Below are positions 27,016 to 37,292 of a stretch of 64,000 nucleotides of DNA, one piece after another. The DNA comes from Capitella teleta. Its lineage: Eukaryota > Annelida > Polychaeta > Capitellidae. The notes beneath the pieces are model-generated. The model saw only the letters and a list, made by a program, of their open reading frames with translations, had not been told where the DNA came from and did no database searches. Position numbers and translations under genes: made by a program. How positions within the stretch are numbered: position 1 is the first letter of the stretch; each line of letters begins with the position of its first letter. The stretch spans positions 29,549-93,548 of the forward strand of contig KB308652.1 of the NCBI GenBank assembly GCA_000328365.1, given 5' to 3'.

Positions 27016-27082
27016 CTGTACAAGCGGAGAACAGAATCACGGTTTCCAAGGCAGCGGCTGCCAAGGAGCTCATTTGCACCAT
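27016..27082 (-). CDS. Candidate first coding exon (signal peptide) of the receptor gene
   Basis: An ATG in a strong context (CACCATGG) at 27080-27082 opens MVQMSSLAAAALETVILFSA, then Cys-Thr and one base before a GTGGGT donor. That leaves phase 1, exactly what exon 2 (14022-14170) needs; joined, the residues would run ...ACTG-VASRVNMGAE. The local sequence is richer in GC than its surroundings. Against it: a Glu interrupts the hydrophobic core, the implied intron is 12.8 kb, and phase agreement alone has a one-in-three chance. It could belong to another gene or be no exon at all. Confidence 0.25.
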
Positions 27083-27916
27083 GGTGACGTATTCTTCTTT
27101 CTGAGGTCACCTTCGCTTTGTACGGTCCGGTTCTCGGTTCGGCATCCTTCAAATAGACCTCTATCTTCTTGAAATGACATCAACAACAAAAACTCAAGTA
27201 AATATGGAGCCATGCATCGTATTGCAGTCAGCGGTCGTTTGCCAGTGCTGCTGCTGCTGGTGCTGCTTCCACTGCATCTGCTGGCTGCGGCTGCTTAGTG
27301 CCCCAAGTGTGTGCGGATGGGTTAGCTGTCTGGGGCAGTAAGGCAAAGGCCATGCAATGACAAAAACGAGGCACACTGCAGGTATACCGTGCGATCTGAT
27401 CGTATAATTAGGTAGGCTTTTGTTCAACTGGGCGTTATTGAAATCCGTTTAGATGCCTATGAGTAATGACCTAATTACATCAGTCTCAATTGCTGCAAGA
27501 CTAGTATGGACGCAAACATTTACTCAACAATAAGGACGCAACAGCCGGACGCTGTATGTCATGTAAATGCGAATTGATACGCATGTACGGCAATTGCATT
27601 CACCAATGCGGCTGTAATGAAAAGGAATATGTTCGTGTAAGTACAACTAAGTTCATAACTTCATTGTGCATGTACAGGGGCTGTCTAATTTCACTACAGG
27701 GCTGACACATTATAAGGATTCAATATAATTATACACTGCATCCTATACAAAAAGCTGTGATGAGAGTTAAATAGCAATTCGCCCTGATGTGTTATCTGTG
27801 CGTTATGGTGCTGACCCCTCGCAGGCCTATAGCGTTCTTCAGAATGGCAGAAATTAACACGGCATCAATGAAATTACCTCTCTTCACGCTGAGAAATCAT
27901 TCAATGCTAAATGCGA
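27083..27916. other. Intergenic DNA, nothing recognised
   Basis: No supported gene. A short CTG/CTGCTG-rich patch lies near 27240-27295. Confidence 0.4.
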
Positions 27917-28089
27917 CCCAGCAAACACAGAACGTTAGGCAAACGTGGGAGACACGTGTAGGTAACCTTCCCTAACGTTACAAAATAACGTTATCTAACG
28001 TTACTCAGGATGGAGGCAATAACGTTATCTAACGTTACCATGGTAACGTTAGGTAACGTTACTGTAACGTTATCTAACGTTACAAAAAA

Positions 28090-28807
28090 TTTACACCTAA
28101 CCTAACCAAAAATAACTTAACCTAACCTAACCTAACCAAAAATAACCTGCATAGTAACATGATATACATGCACCTCATGTTATTTTAACGAACCTTAATT
28201 AAAGCCACTGCATAACGTCTAATCTCATATTAAGTTACCAAACTTCATCAACCATTAGCTGCATATGTACAATTACCGGCACGTGTGTATCACGTTTGCC
28301 TAGCGTTAAATAACCAAAAAATTTACACCTAACCTAACCAAAAATAACTTAACCTAACCTAACCTAACCAAAAATAACCTGCATAGTAACATGATATACA
28401 TGCACCTCATGTTGTTTTAACGAACCTTAATTAAAGCCACTGCATAACGTCTAATCTCATATTAAGTTACCAAACTTCATCAACCATTAGCTGCATATGT
28501 ACAATTACCGGCACGTGTGTATCACGTTTGCCTAACGTTAAATAACCAAAAAATTTACACCTAACCTAACCAAAAATAACTTAACCTAACCTAACCTAAC
28601 CAAAAATAACCTGCATAGTAACATGATATACATGCACCTCATGTTGTTTTAACGAACCTTGATTAAAGCCACTGCATAACGTCTAATCTCATATTAAGTT
28701 ACCAAACTTCATCAACCATTAGCTGCATATGTACAATTACCGGCACGTGTGTATCACGTTTGCCTAACGTTAAATAACCAAAAAATTTACACCTAACCTA
28801 ACCAATA
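28090..28807. repeat. 232-bp satellite array (about 3.1 copies to the gap)
   Basis: The landmark TTTACACCTAACC starts at 28090, 28322, 28554 and 28786, an exact 232-bp step each time. The copies differ at very few positions (for example TTATTTTAACG against TTGTTTTAACG). Each unit opens with CCTAACC blocks, that is TTAGG-like units on the other strand, and contains GTTTGCCTA-CGTTAAATAAC at its end. The array runs into the N gap. Confidence 0.92.
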
Positions 28808-28857
28808 NNNNNNNNNNNNNNNNNNNNNNNNNNNNNNNNNNNNNNNNNNNNNNNNNN
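28808..28857. other. Assembly gap (50 N)
   Basis: A round number of Ns directly inside a tandem array; the true number of satellite copies is unknown. Confidence 0.98.
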
Positions 28858-28906
28858 ACACTTAACGCTTAAAGCGCGATAGCTCCTGCCTGCTGGTCAA
28901 TGCGGG

Positions 28907-29020
28907 CCACGTCAGGCTCACGTCGCCTGCAGGTGACCATGAGAGCGCGCAGATCAAGTACTCGCGCCACGTTAGCCTAATGTTACCTGCAGGTGACCAA
29001 AATTTACACCTGCTGGTAAC
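28907..29020. repeat. 60-bp tandem repeat, two copies
   Basis: CTGCAGGTGACC occurs at 28927 and 28987, and CCACGT(C/T)AG at 28907 and 28967, a 60-bp step. It lies inside the right part of the inverted-repeat element and is much richer in GC than the 232-bp array. Confidence 0.75.
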
Positions 29021-29426
29021 GTTAGGGGAATGTCCGTGTTTGCTGGGGAATGGTCAGAGAGGGTAGTCAGAAAAGGTATAACTTAAGAGGTTATAGCCAG
29101 AGGGGGCAGCCAAATAGCGCACCCTGGGGATGTCTAACACCCTACTCAGACGAATCCAAGAGACGAAGGCAAAACGCTGTCTTCATAACTATGAACAAAA
29201 GGTCTGGTTCAGTACCAGGCCGTTTGTAGCGGCCAGTCAGTCATACAAAACCTCTCTCATTTAGTAGACTACCTGTTCTCTGGATAAGCCAAAAATAAAT
29301 TTATAACCGTATAAGAAAAGAAAGACATCAGTCAATCAACGCTGACTGTTACAGTAGCCATGGCGAGGCCGGTTTGGAGGAAGATTGAATCTTGATTGCA
29401 GGTGCATGGGTATATATATACAAGTG

Positions 29427-29786
29427 CTACGTAAATCGAATGAACCTTAAATCAAATTGCTTTTTAATATTGAAACACTGACTGACCATTGAGAATAAAA
29501 AGCTACTACAGGTGAACACCAGGTAGAAAATATCCTTCTTCTGCAAGTGGTCTGGCCACAGTACGTCCTGCTCCAGTGTATTTTGTGTCCATCCCCGTCT
29601 TTCCATCGTGGTTTTCAACATGACAGGGTATGTTTGTCCTTGTTTTATTACATCATGAATAATTTCATCCTTCTTCTCAATCTTTTTCCTTTTGCTTAAT
29701 ATGCTATTTTTTGTCGTGTAGCTGATATCTGGACTAATGAGACACAATAGAAAGTTGAAAACCTGGAGTTTGACCACATTAATCAC
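29427..29786 (-). CDS. Unassigned exon-like open frame
   Basis: A 119-codon frame whose middle is rich in charged residues (SKRKKIEKKDEIIHDVIKQG, then YPVMLKTTMERRGW). A possible acceptor, TCTCATTAG, precedes the Pro-Asp-Ile-Ser-Tyr segment on the minus strand. The pattern Gly-x-x-Tyr-Pro-Val...Arg-Gly-Trp recalls the start of TTLL3/8-type tubulin glycylases, but the spacing is off by one residue and no neighbouring exons were found. It may be a stray exon, a pseudogene piece or chance. Confidence 0.2.
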   Translation of the reverse strand: MINVVKLQVFNFLLCLISPDISYTTKNSILSKRKKIEKKDEIIHDVIKQGQTYPVMLKTTMERRGWTQNTLEQDVLWPDHLQKKDIFYLVFTCSSFLFSMVSQCFNIKKQFDLRFIRFT

Positions 29787-30754
29787 AAAAAGAGTTATAA
29801 TGAATTGAATGCATCATTATTAATTATGCATAATAAAACATTAGAGTCACAGAATGTGAACAGTCTGGGTATCTGTTGATTTTTCACTTTCTCCGATAAA
29901 TAGCCTTACAGGGCTCAACCAACAAACTAATGAAATGTCTGGCCACGAAATTTCACTACTTGTAGTCAAATTTGCCCTTAAACGAATATGTATCTGATCT
30001 GCTGTGTTTTCTGTGGGCGAGAGATCCAGCGAATTTGCAAGCCCATTCGCCCAGTAATGGCACGGCCGTAATCACTGCATCTCGTGCTTTTCCAGCAGAA
30101 TCTCTTTAACGAGTCGATATCTTACAGCAATCTTGCAATCCGTTATTTTGGACCATGCACAAGTTTATAAATATTAGGATGTTGGGGACGCTACCATAAA
30201 TTCGATTCAATATTTCATTCGGAATCAGGATGCATCAGACAGTCTGGTATGTTCATCAGGGAAGTCTCCATAACTGATTGCTGAAAATTTCCAAATTTGG
30301 AAATACCATTCATATTGCCAGGTAACGACTCTCCATGAATTTTTTGGGGGCAAACAACGGCGATGATAATTCATTATTATACTCTAATTTGGCAGATCAA
30401 CGATAGCATATGTCGGTCATTGTATGATATCACATGAGCTATTATGTGTTTATTGGCTGGTGATTTCCAGACGTCCTCCACGCCTTTGTGTCATTTCAAT
30501 GAAACTGAAATGAACATGAGTACACTGCTCTTTATGCTCATCATTCATTCCATAATTTAGTGTTTATTTTGAGTTCAGAAGAGTGGAAGGGGCAATGGTC
30601 CGTAGTGCACCAACCATTAAGAATGATAATATTCGGGACGCAATATAAAAAATCAAAGCGTGATATTCTCCGCCGTTGTCGGCCGAAATTTTGTCATAGG
30701 GAGACATAATATACCACATTGTGCACGAATGAATATAATGAATTTTCAAACAAG

Positions 30755-30759
<5 letters not shown>

Positions 30760-30792
<33 letters not shown>
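30760..30792. repeat. T33 homopolymer
   Basis: Uninterrupted run of 33 T. Confidence 0.9.
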
Positions 30793-30794
<2 letters not shown>

Positions 30795-31559
30795 AAAGGT
30801 ACGAGTTGATCAGAATTAAGGCAATTATTCAGTGTCACTGATTGGCTTTTCTTGTGGGGCAGAGGCCAGAGGGCCTATGAAGTTCATGTTTCACCAATGA
30901 ATGTTTAATTTGACCAATATGTACATTTCAATGAGATCTTGGATGAAAAAACCACTCAGACGAGTTTGTTTTTGTTTTGTTTTTTTTTTTTTCGGGAAAA
31001 GGGAACTCATTCTGCTACATGCCTGTGAGGGAATCGAGGCCCGACCTTCTAGTCATCGAGTTTTATCGGAGCTTATACCCCACGACGGTGCCATCACATT
31101 ATGTGACGAAAGGATGGATCCCATGATAATTAATATAAAACCACCTGGATATATTGCTATATAACCACAATGCGCATGTTAATTCTAGTGTCTCGTGTAG
31201 TATTATGGTTATAAAGGATACTGGGTAATCCACGCGTTCAGTTCGTTAATTCTAACAGAACTTCAACGTCAGCAGTTTTTGCGCAAAAGACCCGTGTCAT
31301 TTCGGCGTTAACGTTTTCATGTTTAAAAGAACATAAAAACACTTGATTGTGATCTTTTTTCATTGGACGATTAAAGTGCAAGGTGGGTTTTGATTAATAC
31401 GGTACATTTTATTGTGCATACGTGGTACGAACCTTTTCAAACACATACACAGATTTGGATTAACGACCAATATGAAAGGAAGTGTGTGGAATAAAATCAT
31501 GTTTGCTAAGATACCGTGCATTGTTCACAAGCCTACAAAATCCCAGTGGGTTTGATCAC

Positions 31560-31822
31560 ACCAACAAAAGAGCAAAATTGATGAGTGCGACCAAAACGGA
31601 CCAATAGCTTATGTTCAGCTCGGCCTGCTAAGCAATTCAACGTGTGTTTGGGTACACTCGTTTGCATGATCGAGATAAATCGGCGCCAATGTCGATGAAA
31701 TTGGAATAGAAATTATATGAATAAGAGCATAAAATGTCAGACTAACCATGTACCAAGTACTGCCTTTGAGAAGTATTGAAATCGTTAACATGGAGTAGAT
31801 AGACTACTTTTGGCTCACTTTG
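31560..31822. mobile_element. Right-half relative of the TA-flanked element
   Basis: The right end reads GGAGTAGATAGACTACTTTT then GGCTCACTTTG followed by TA. Inside, 'gagataaatcg', 'caatgtcgat', 'aaaattgg' and 'gtattgaaatc' occur in the same order as at 8590-8775. No matching left end was found, so the left boundary is approximate and the copy is probably truncated. Confidence 0.6.
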
Positions 31823-31824
31823 TA

Positions 31825-32273
31825 ATAATTATAACCACAAAGAATTAGGATCAGATTACACGTATGAATGTCTAATGTGCATAAATTATACGCTCAGTGT
31901 TTCAATGATCTGTGATAGTTTTTTGTGCAGGTGTGAGGAAATGTTCTAATTAGAAATGTTGTTTGGTAATTGAATGTTTATTGCTTGACCGTAACATGTC
32001 AGTCAAAAGGGGTATTTGTCTTTGAGATGCACATTCTATCATTTGCTACTGTTTCAACACAATCAGAGGTCCTCTTTATGTATCTCTCGTGTATACCTCA
32101 ACTGTCCTCCGCAGGTGTAATGGCTTTTTCCCCGGCCAAATGGCGTACTTGTATTCGGAGGTGCGTCGCCTATCCTTCGCTGTAATATCTCGAAATGATA
32201 AGATAATCATCGTTAATGCCTAAGCCTTATTTCACCAGATCAGGAAAAAGGTTTCAATTTTCCCAATTCATTA
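31825..32273. other. Intergenic DNA, nothing recognised
   Basis: Only a 71-codon frame without recognisable content. Confidence 0.4.
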
Positions 32274-32604
32274 AGTGAGTGAGTGATGGAGTTTTACGAC
32301 TCCAGCCAACCCATTCGGGTGGAGCCCGGGCGCCAGAACAGAAGGCCCGGGACCGGGGTTTCCCCCTACTCTTATCGATAAATCCCAAGGGTTCTTTATC
32401 CTGCATACCACCATAGACAGTAGTACACAGCGCCCGGCCTTGTTACGCAGTTAGGCAGCACTGCAGAGTCACCAAAGAATTACAATTATAATTCACAATC
32501 ATAACGCCCGTGGCCTGATCGGGTCTCGAACCCGGGACCTCGACCCCCACGGTTGGCATAGGATTGCAGACAGCGGTTTAACCCACTGTGTTATTCGGTG
32601 CCCC
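32274..32604 (-). repeat. SINE family 1 (tRNA-derived), near full copy
   Basis: Read on the minus strand, the head carries a perfect pol III B box (GGTTCGAGACC) and an A-box-like ACAGTGGGTTA. A body of about 230 bp follows and a (TCAC)n tail ends the copy. The inverted copy at 36922-37292 matches along its whole length, which defines the family. Length is about 330 bp. Confidence 0.88.
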
Positions 32605-33574
32605 TCCCAGTTCATTAATTTGTATGAAATGAACTCAATGAAATTAAAAAACACACACGCAAACTAAATTAAAGCATCGATAAATATAATAAATAAAGCT
32701 ATACACGGCGTGCATTTCTATCTACAATCAGTAACCCACAAGTCTGGAATTTGAAACCGTACACAAGCGAGTAGGGAAATTTTGATTTAGACCGAGAACA
32801 AGGAAGGGCGAGAGCAAGGCACCACAAGAGGAAGCCGCGAGTATAAAGTTGAGCGAATGATTTCATACTGATATCTCTCGTCAGAACACTCGATGCGGGT
32901 TCATAATGTGTACGCCTTACAAAACATGCTTACACAAGAAATAACAATTCACCCGTTGATTCAGACTGAAATGCATGTAAATTTAAGTATTCAGTTTCCT
33001 TCAAATGTTGTTCAATATGAAGCGACAGAAAACTAATGGAGCGTTGCATGCCTCACACTATTATCTGTCGCACCTGTGTGAGACCTACGGTGTCTCCCTC
33101 TATAGTCTATAAGTCCACATTCAGGAGGCGCTTTATTTTATACCCAGGCTAATCCAGCGCGTGTTTTTGATGCCCACACTGAAATATGTCTCGTCCGATA
33201 GACGAAATACTGAGTGAAATTACCTCATCAATAATCTCCGTACATTAATTGAGATTTTCGACCCCATTAGACATGTGATCACTGAGTCATAATCGCTGGG
33301 ATTGTTTTCTGGTTCAACGCAAGTCGATTGAGCTTTAAGTACACATATGCAGCGCCAGCTCAAAGGAGGCCCACCTTCGAATCGATAACCAGTGAGGCAG
33401 AACACCTTTAATCTCTTGCTTCACAGTCACATTGGTTTGAGCTTGGAACGAAAACCGAGCAATCCTTTAAAAAATTGAAACGGAAGTGAGTCAATCTGTT
33501 GGAGGTTTGAAGAACACTTGAGAAGAACACTTTTATGGGACCTGCTCATTTGAGTCAGAAAGAAAGAAAGTATC
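32605..33574. other. 5' flank of the phosphatase-docking gene
   Basis: No exon recognised; may hold the promoter or 5' UTR of the gene that follows. Confidence 0.35.
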
Positions 33575-34627
33575 ATGCGTGAATGTGCAGAGACAACCAG
33601 CTCGATGACGTCATCGACTGAGTCCGTGCAGGGAGAAATCGTGGACATGACAGGTCTCTTAATCAGTGCTATGTCTGAGTGTTGGGTCGGGCCTCAAGAA
33701 AGCAGCGCATCCACTTGCTCAGCTCAATCCGAGGAGGAAGCTAAGCCAGATTTTGCCAAATCTAGAGTGAAAAAGAAGTCGGTCACTTTCCAGGAGAGTG
33801 CCCAGCTGGAGCAGGTCATCGAGATCCCCGCACGAAATGACGACCCACTGGATGAGGAATTAGAGCCGTGTGACCTGACAAAGATGATGGACATGTCGTG
33901 GATGCACTATGGTCGCTTTCCAATGCAGAGATCAGTCCTTAACACCCTCAGTTCGACCGGCACCTCTTCACAATTCAGCAGAACTCTCGGAATGTCCAGG
34001 TTGGTCGCTTCCAGAGACAATGGCCAAGTCAATATGCAGCATCGCAGAGCACCTCTGCATTCAGGAGGAATATTCAAAGTGAAACCAAATCAAAAACGTA
34101 ACTTCAGATCCACCGGCTGCGACCCCGGTGAACAGACCCACCAACCACCAAACCGCGGCAGTGTCAGAGAGCGCAAACGAGCATCCCCGCTGCAAGGAGC
34201 ATACCAATTGGGAAACCCAAGCAGCGCCCCTCCGGGTGGCAACCGAACCAAGCCTATGCAAGCCACGAAGACTCCAGGGGATAAACGGTCGACCGGGGGC
34301 ATATTAAAGGGTCGCAGCATCCTGCACCGATCTCCAATCAGTGTGCAAGGAGCTCAAGGCGTGCAGTTGGGAGTCAACGGGGAAAGCCTCATGAGTGCAG
34401 CTCCGAGGATGCTGCCCAGTCCTTACAGGCAAAGTTCGGGCAATTTTGGTCGGGGAGAAGACGAACTGTTGGACACCAACAGAGAATTTCGCAATGCTCA
34501 CAAGCGAAAGCGAAGTGCGTGGTCGTACGCGGCATCGCCTACCGGGGACTATAATTGCATCACCCCTTTGTGGGAGAACAACCCCAAAGTATACACAGGA
34601 AAAGTCCACTCTTTTGTGACTAGTTAG
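33575..34627 (+). CDS. Unassigned 350-residue disordered protein with RVxF and SILK PP1-docking motifs
   Basis: A single open frame, clearly richer in GC than its surroundings. A TGA lies in frame a few codons upstream, so the first ATG at 33575 is a reasonable start, although an upstream exon is possible. The product is hydrophilic and rich in Ser, Arg, Gly and Pro, with no membrane segment or folded domain that I recognise. An acidic stretch (QSEEEAKPDF) and a basic one (KSRVKKK) precede KSVTF at residues 68-72, a textbook RVxF motif. Val-Ile at 81-82 and Arg at 87 follow, as in the RVxF-PhiPhi-R docking mode of protein phosphatase 1 regulators. GILK at 242-245 fits the SILK consensus. The C-terminal third is basic (AHKRKRS). 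I infer a PP1 regulatory or targeting subunit. The docking motifs are visible; the function is not proven. I do not recognise an ortholog. Confidence 0.75.
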   Translation: MRECAETTSSMTSSTESVQGEIVDMTGLLISAMSECWVGPQESSASTCSAQSEEEAKPDFAKSRVKKKSVTFQESAQLEQVIEIPARNDDPLDEELEPCDLTKMMDMSWMHYGRFPMQRSVLNTLSSTGTSSQFSRTLGMSRLVASRDNGQVNMQHRRAPLHSGGIFKVKPNQKRNFRSTGCDPGEQTHQPPNRGSVRERKRASPLQGAYQLGNPSSAPPGGNRTKPMQATKTPGDKRSTGGILKGRSILHRSPISVQGAQGVQLGVNGESLMSAAPRMLPSPYRQSSGNFGRGEDELLDTNREFRNAHKRKRSAWSYAASPTGDYNCITPLWENNPKVYTGKVHSFVTS

Positions 34628-34834
34628 CAGTTCAGTTGTGTGACACTCCGATCATATGCTACTGAGCCTGCCTTGCAATTCGCTTATGACCATAAAATAT
34701 AACCTTAGGCGAATTTTTTACTAGTGCGTGTTGTAAAGTTTTGCCCTTTGTCAAACACATTCGATGATCCATTGAGGGATCATTTCATTTGTTCGTCCAC
34801 TCTGCTAAATCGCATGGTAATCGCATTAAGAGAT

Positions 34835-34840
34835 AATAAA
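34835..34840 (+). terminator. Poly(A) signal AATAAA
   Basis: First canonical AATAAA downstream of the 350-residue frame, about 210 bases after its stop. It is a plausible 3' end signal, by position only. Confidence 0.45.
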
Positions 34841-36449
34841 TTCACTCCCGCCATGGTCCTTCCGGATTATGTTTTGTTCTTTTCAGTGTAATCGTAGGTG
34901 GCGGAGTAGACGAATAATTCTGCAATGAGTTTTATCTGCTTCAGTTGTGCCACTTATTAGACCTGATCGGACTTTTCTCTCTGTATAACTTTCTATGTTA
35001 TTTGTGCTGCGGATGCCTCCACGCACTGAACCTTATAATTTTGCATAAATTATCGATTTAATGGTAACGATTCGACTTTGAATGTTATATTCACAAAGAC
35101 CGACAAAACAAAACTTCTTGTAAGTTATAAGTGATCGGCGACAACCCACAATTCATGAGATATTGCGATTACATCAAATTTTACTCATGCCTGGCGCAAA
35201 CCCTTGAGTAACTCTTCGATCTTGAGAATTTGAGAATGCATAATCAACATAGAATGCATATATGGTGTAGTTCCATGCATGTAAATGTGTGGCTCCTTCA
35301 TTGTGTAGCTATGAGTGGGTTCGCGTAATTCATCAGCAATTCTCAGCATACCTTCCTGCATTTGTCTCCACGCAGATAACATACTGATCTATCTTTAACT
35401 GGTTGTACCTTGGTAACTTCAAAATGTAATTAACGATAAACAAACTTGATCATTGATCGGTTCTTTGGCCTCTTATAATTTGGGTATATTTGCCTGCCAC
35501 TTTTGTGTTGCTGGGATGACGGCAGACACCTTCAACTCAGAGCACTTAGAATCAGATAATGTTGAATTGAGAACTGGAAATAACGAATTTCAATTATAAA
35601 CGTAGTTTAATCTTTAAAGCTATAATGACCTATTTCAACAATTAGTCCTTATAATACAATACAATGTGTGTAATTGTACATAATATACATTATTGAATTG
35701 ATAATGAATAGATTCGTCAATGCTTCAACCAGTATAGCCTGTGAAATACATGTATACACTTGCAGTTGTACACCTTGTGCAGACACTGGTGATTTCATTA
35801 GATTTGACTGACTTCAAATCGATTCACAAGATGTAGTTTTTGGGGTATTCCAAATGCATTTATGATTGCATGCACTTGTGTGGGATTGTAATATCCTTGC
35901 GTAGGCAAATATCTTGTATACATGTAATAGCAATATACATGTCTTGAACTGTTGTTTCGTTGGATCATGCATCATAAGCATATTCTAGGTCAGTGGCGGC
36001 TTAGCTGCTTACATAATCGCTCACGAGTTGTCCCCCAAAAGAAGACAAATCAAAGGTCCGCCGGAGGCATCACAATGGAAAATACAATCCATTATCTTGT
36101 TCGTGGGATAAAATTTCAATGTGTTTATCCGTTTACCCAGGCGTTCTTCTTTCTTTGTAGTCTTGATTTGCTTCAAACCAGGATTAAGATTGAGCTAACC
36201 GTTCATGGCCGAATTTTCGTTTGAGAAGGGTAAGTCAAGAAGATCGGTGGGTTAAAAACCCCCATGGGAATACGTTATGATGTAGTATTATACCCAGCCC
36301 TTACGGTAGTACTAGTAATTGAAATAATATTATTTTTTGGTCATATGCAGGCATTTCGATGACAACGGCATATGGCGGAAGCGGCTGGATCTGAACTGAC
36401 TTTCGGTCTAAATAAATTAATACATGTGCGTCATTCGCGTCTTTTGTGG

Positions 36450-36453
<4 letters not shown>

Positions 36454-36487
<34 letters not shown>
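36454..36487. repeat. T34 homopolymer
   Basis: Uninterrupted run of 34 T. Confidence 0.9.
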
Positions 36488-36488
<1 letters not shown>

Positions 36489-36921
36489 GTACTGATCTAC
36501 ATCACAATGAACGCAATGAAGTTGCTCAAAAATCGATTCAATGTTTTTCTTCCTCTGGATTCGCAAAGTGAAATAGCATGCGGCCATTACAGCCATTAGG
36601 GCCCCTAGCAGTATGCTTTCCTGAGCCCGGCACGCTACACTATGAGCAAAATGCCTTAATGGTTGAAAAAATGCATTTCGCACTTACTGTCCTCAGAAAT
36701 CGAGTGATAACAAGCGGAATTTCTCTCTGCATGCAGCCGCGATAAAATATCGAATCTTGCAGGTATAATTATGTCTTAAGATTCAAAGCATCATTGAAAA
36801 TGATTCAAACCGTTTTAAGTCAGCTAAACAATCCACAATTTAAAGGGTGTTATTAATTACTACACGTCATAATGAAATTTTTGAATTATAATGCCTAAGA
36901 GCTAATTCATATTCTAGAAGG

Positions 36922-37292
36922 ATTCACCTCGTCAACAGATCGCTCAGTGGGTACGTTAAACCGCTGACTACAATCCAATGCCGACCGTGGGGGTCGAGGT
37001 CCCGGGTTCGAGACCCGATCAGGCCACGGGCGTTATGATTGTGAATTATAATTGTAATTCGTTATAATTGTAATTCTTCGGTGACTCTGCAGTGCTGCCC
37101 AACTGCGTAACAAGGCCGGGCGCTGTGTACTTCTGTCTATAGTGGTATGCAGGATAAAAAACCCTTGGGATTTATCGATAAGAGTAGAGGGAAACTCCGG
37201 TCCCGGGCCTTCTGTTCTGGCGCCCGTATCATCCGATCGGATTGGGTGGAGCCGTAAAACCCCATCACTCACTCAATCACTCACTCACTCAT
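36922..37292 (+). repeat. SINE family 1 (tRNA-derived), full copy with tail
   Basis: The head has a CTCAGTGGGTACG A-box-like segment and the B box GGTTCGAGACC. The body contains 'gaattataattg', a duplicated AATTATAATTGTAATTC-type segment, 'ggccgggcgctgtg' and 'atttatcgataag'. The copy ends in a (TCAC)n tail (CACTCACTCAATCACTCACT). It is the inverted counterpart of 32274-32604. Confidence 0.9.

Larger units (their letters stand above)
27917..29047. mobile_element. Inverted-repeat element with CCCAGCAAACAC ends and a satellite core
   Basis: The left end reads CCCAGCAAACACAGAACGTT and the right end is GTGTTTGCTGGG, its 12-base reverse complement. The inner flanks are packed with TAACGTTA-type palindromes (27964-28082 and again near 29015-29030). 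The middle is a 232-bp tandem array (28090-28807), an N gap, then a 60-bp repeat. I see no target duplication or transposase, so the superfamily is open. The true length is unknown because of the gap. Confidence 0.6.
29048..31559. other. Intergenic DNA with one unassigned frame
   Basis: Apart from the minus-strand frame at 29427-29786 and a T33 run, nothing is recognised. Confidence 0.4.
34628..36921. other. Intergenic DNA
   Basis: Contains the poly(A) signal described below and a T34 run; otherwise AT-rich with short meaningless frames. Confidence 0.4.

Noticed and set aside
28021-28085. CRISPR-like array
   Set aside because: The AACGTT repeats are short palindromes without spacers, inside a eukaryotic repeat element.
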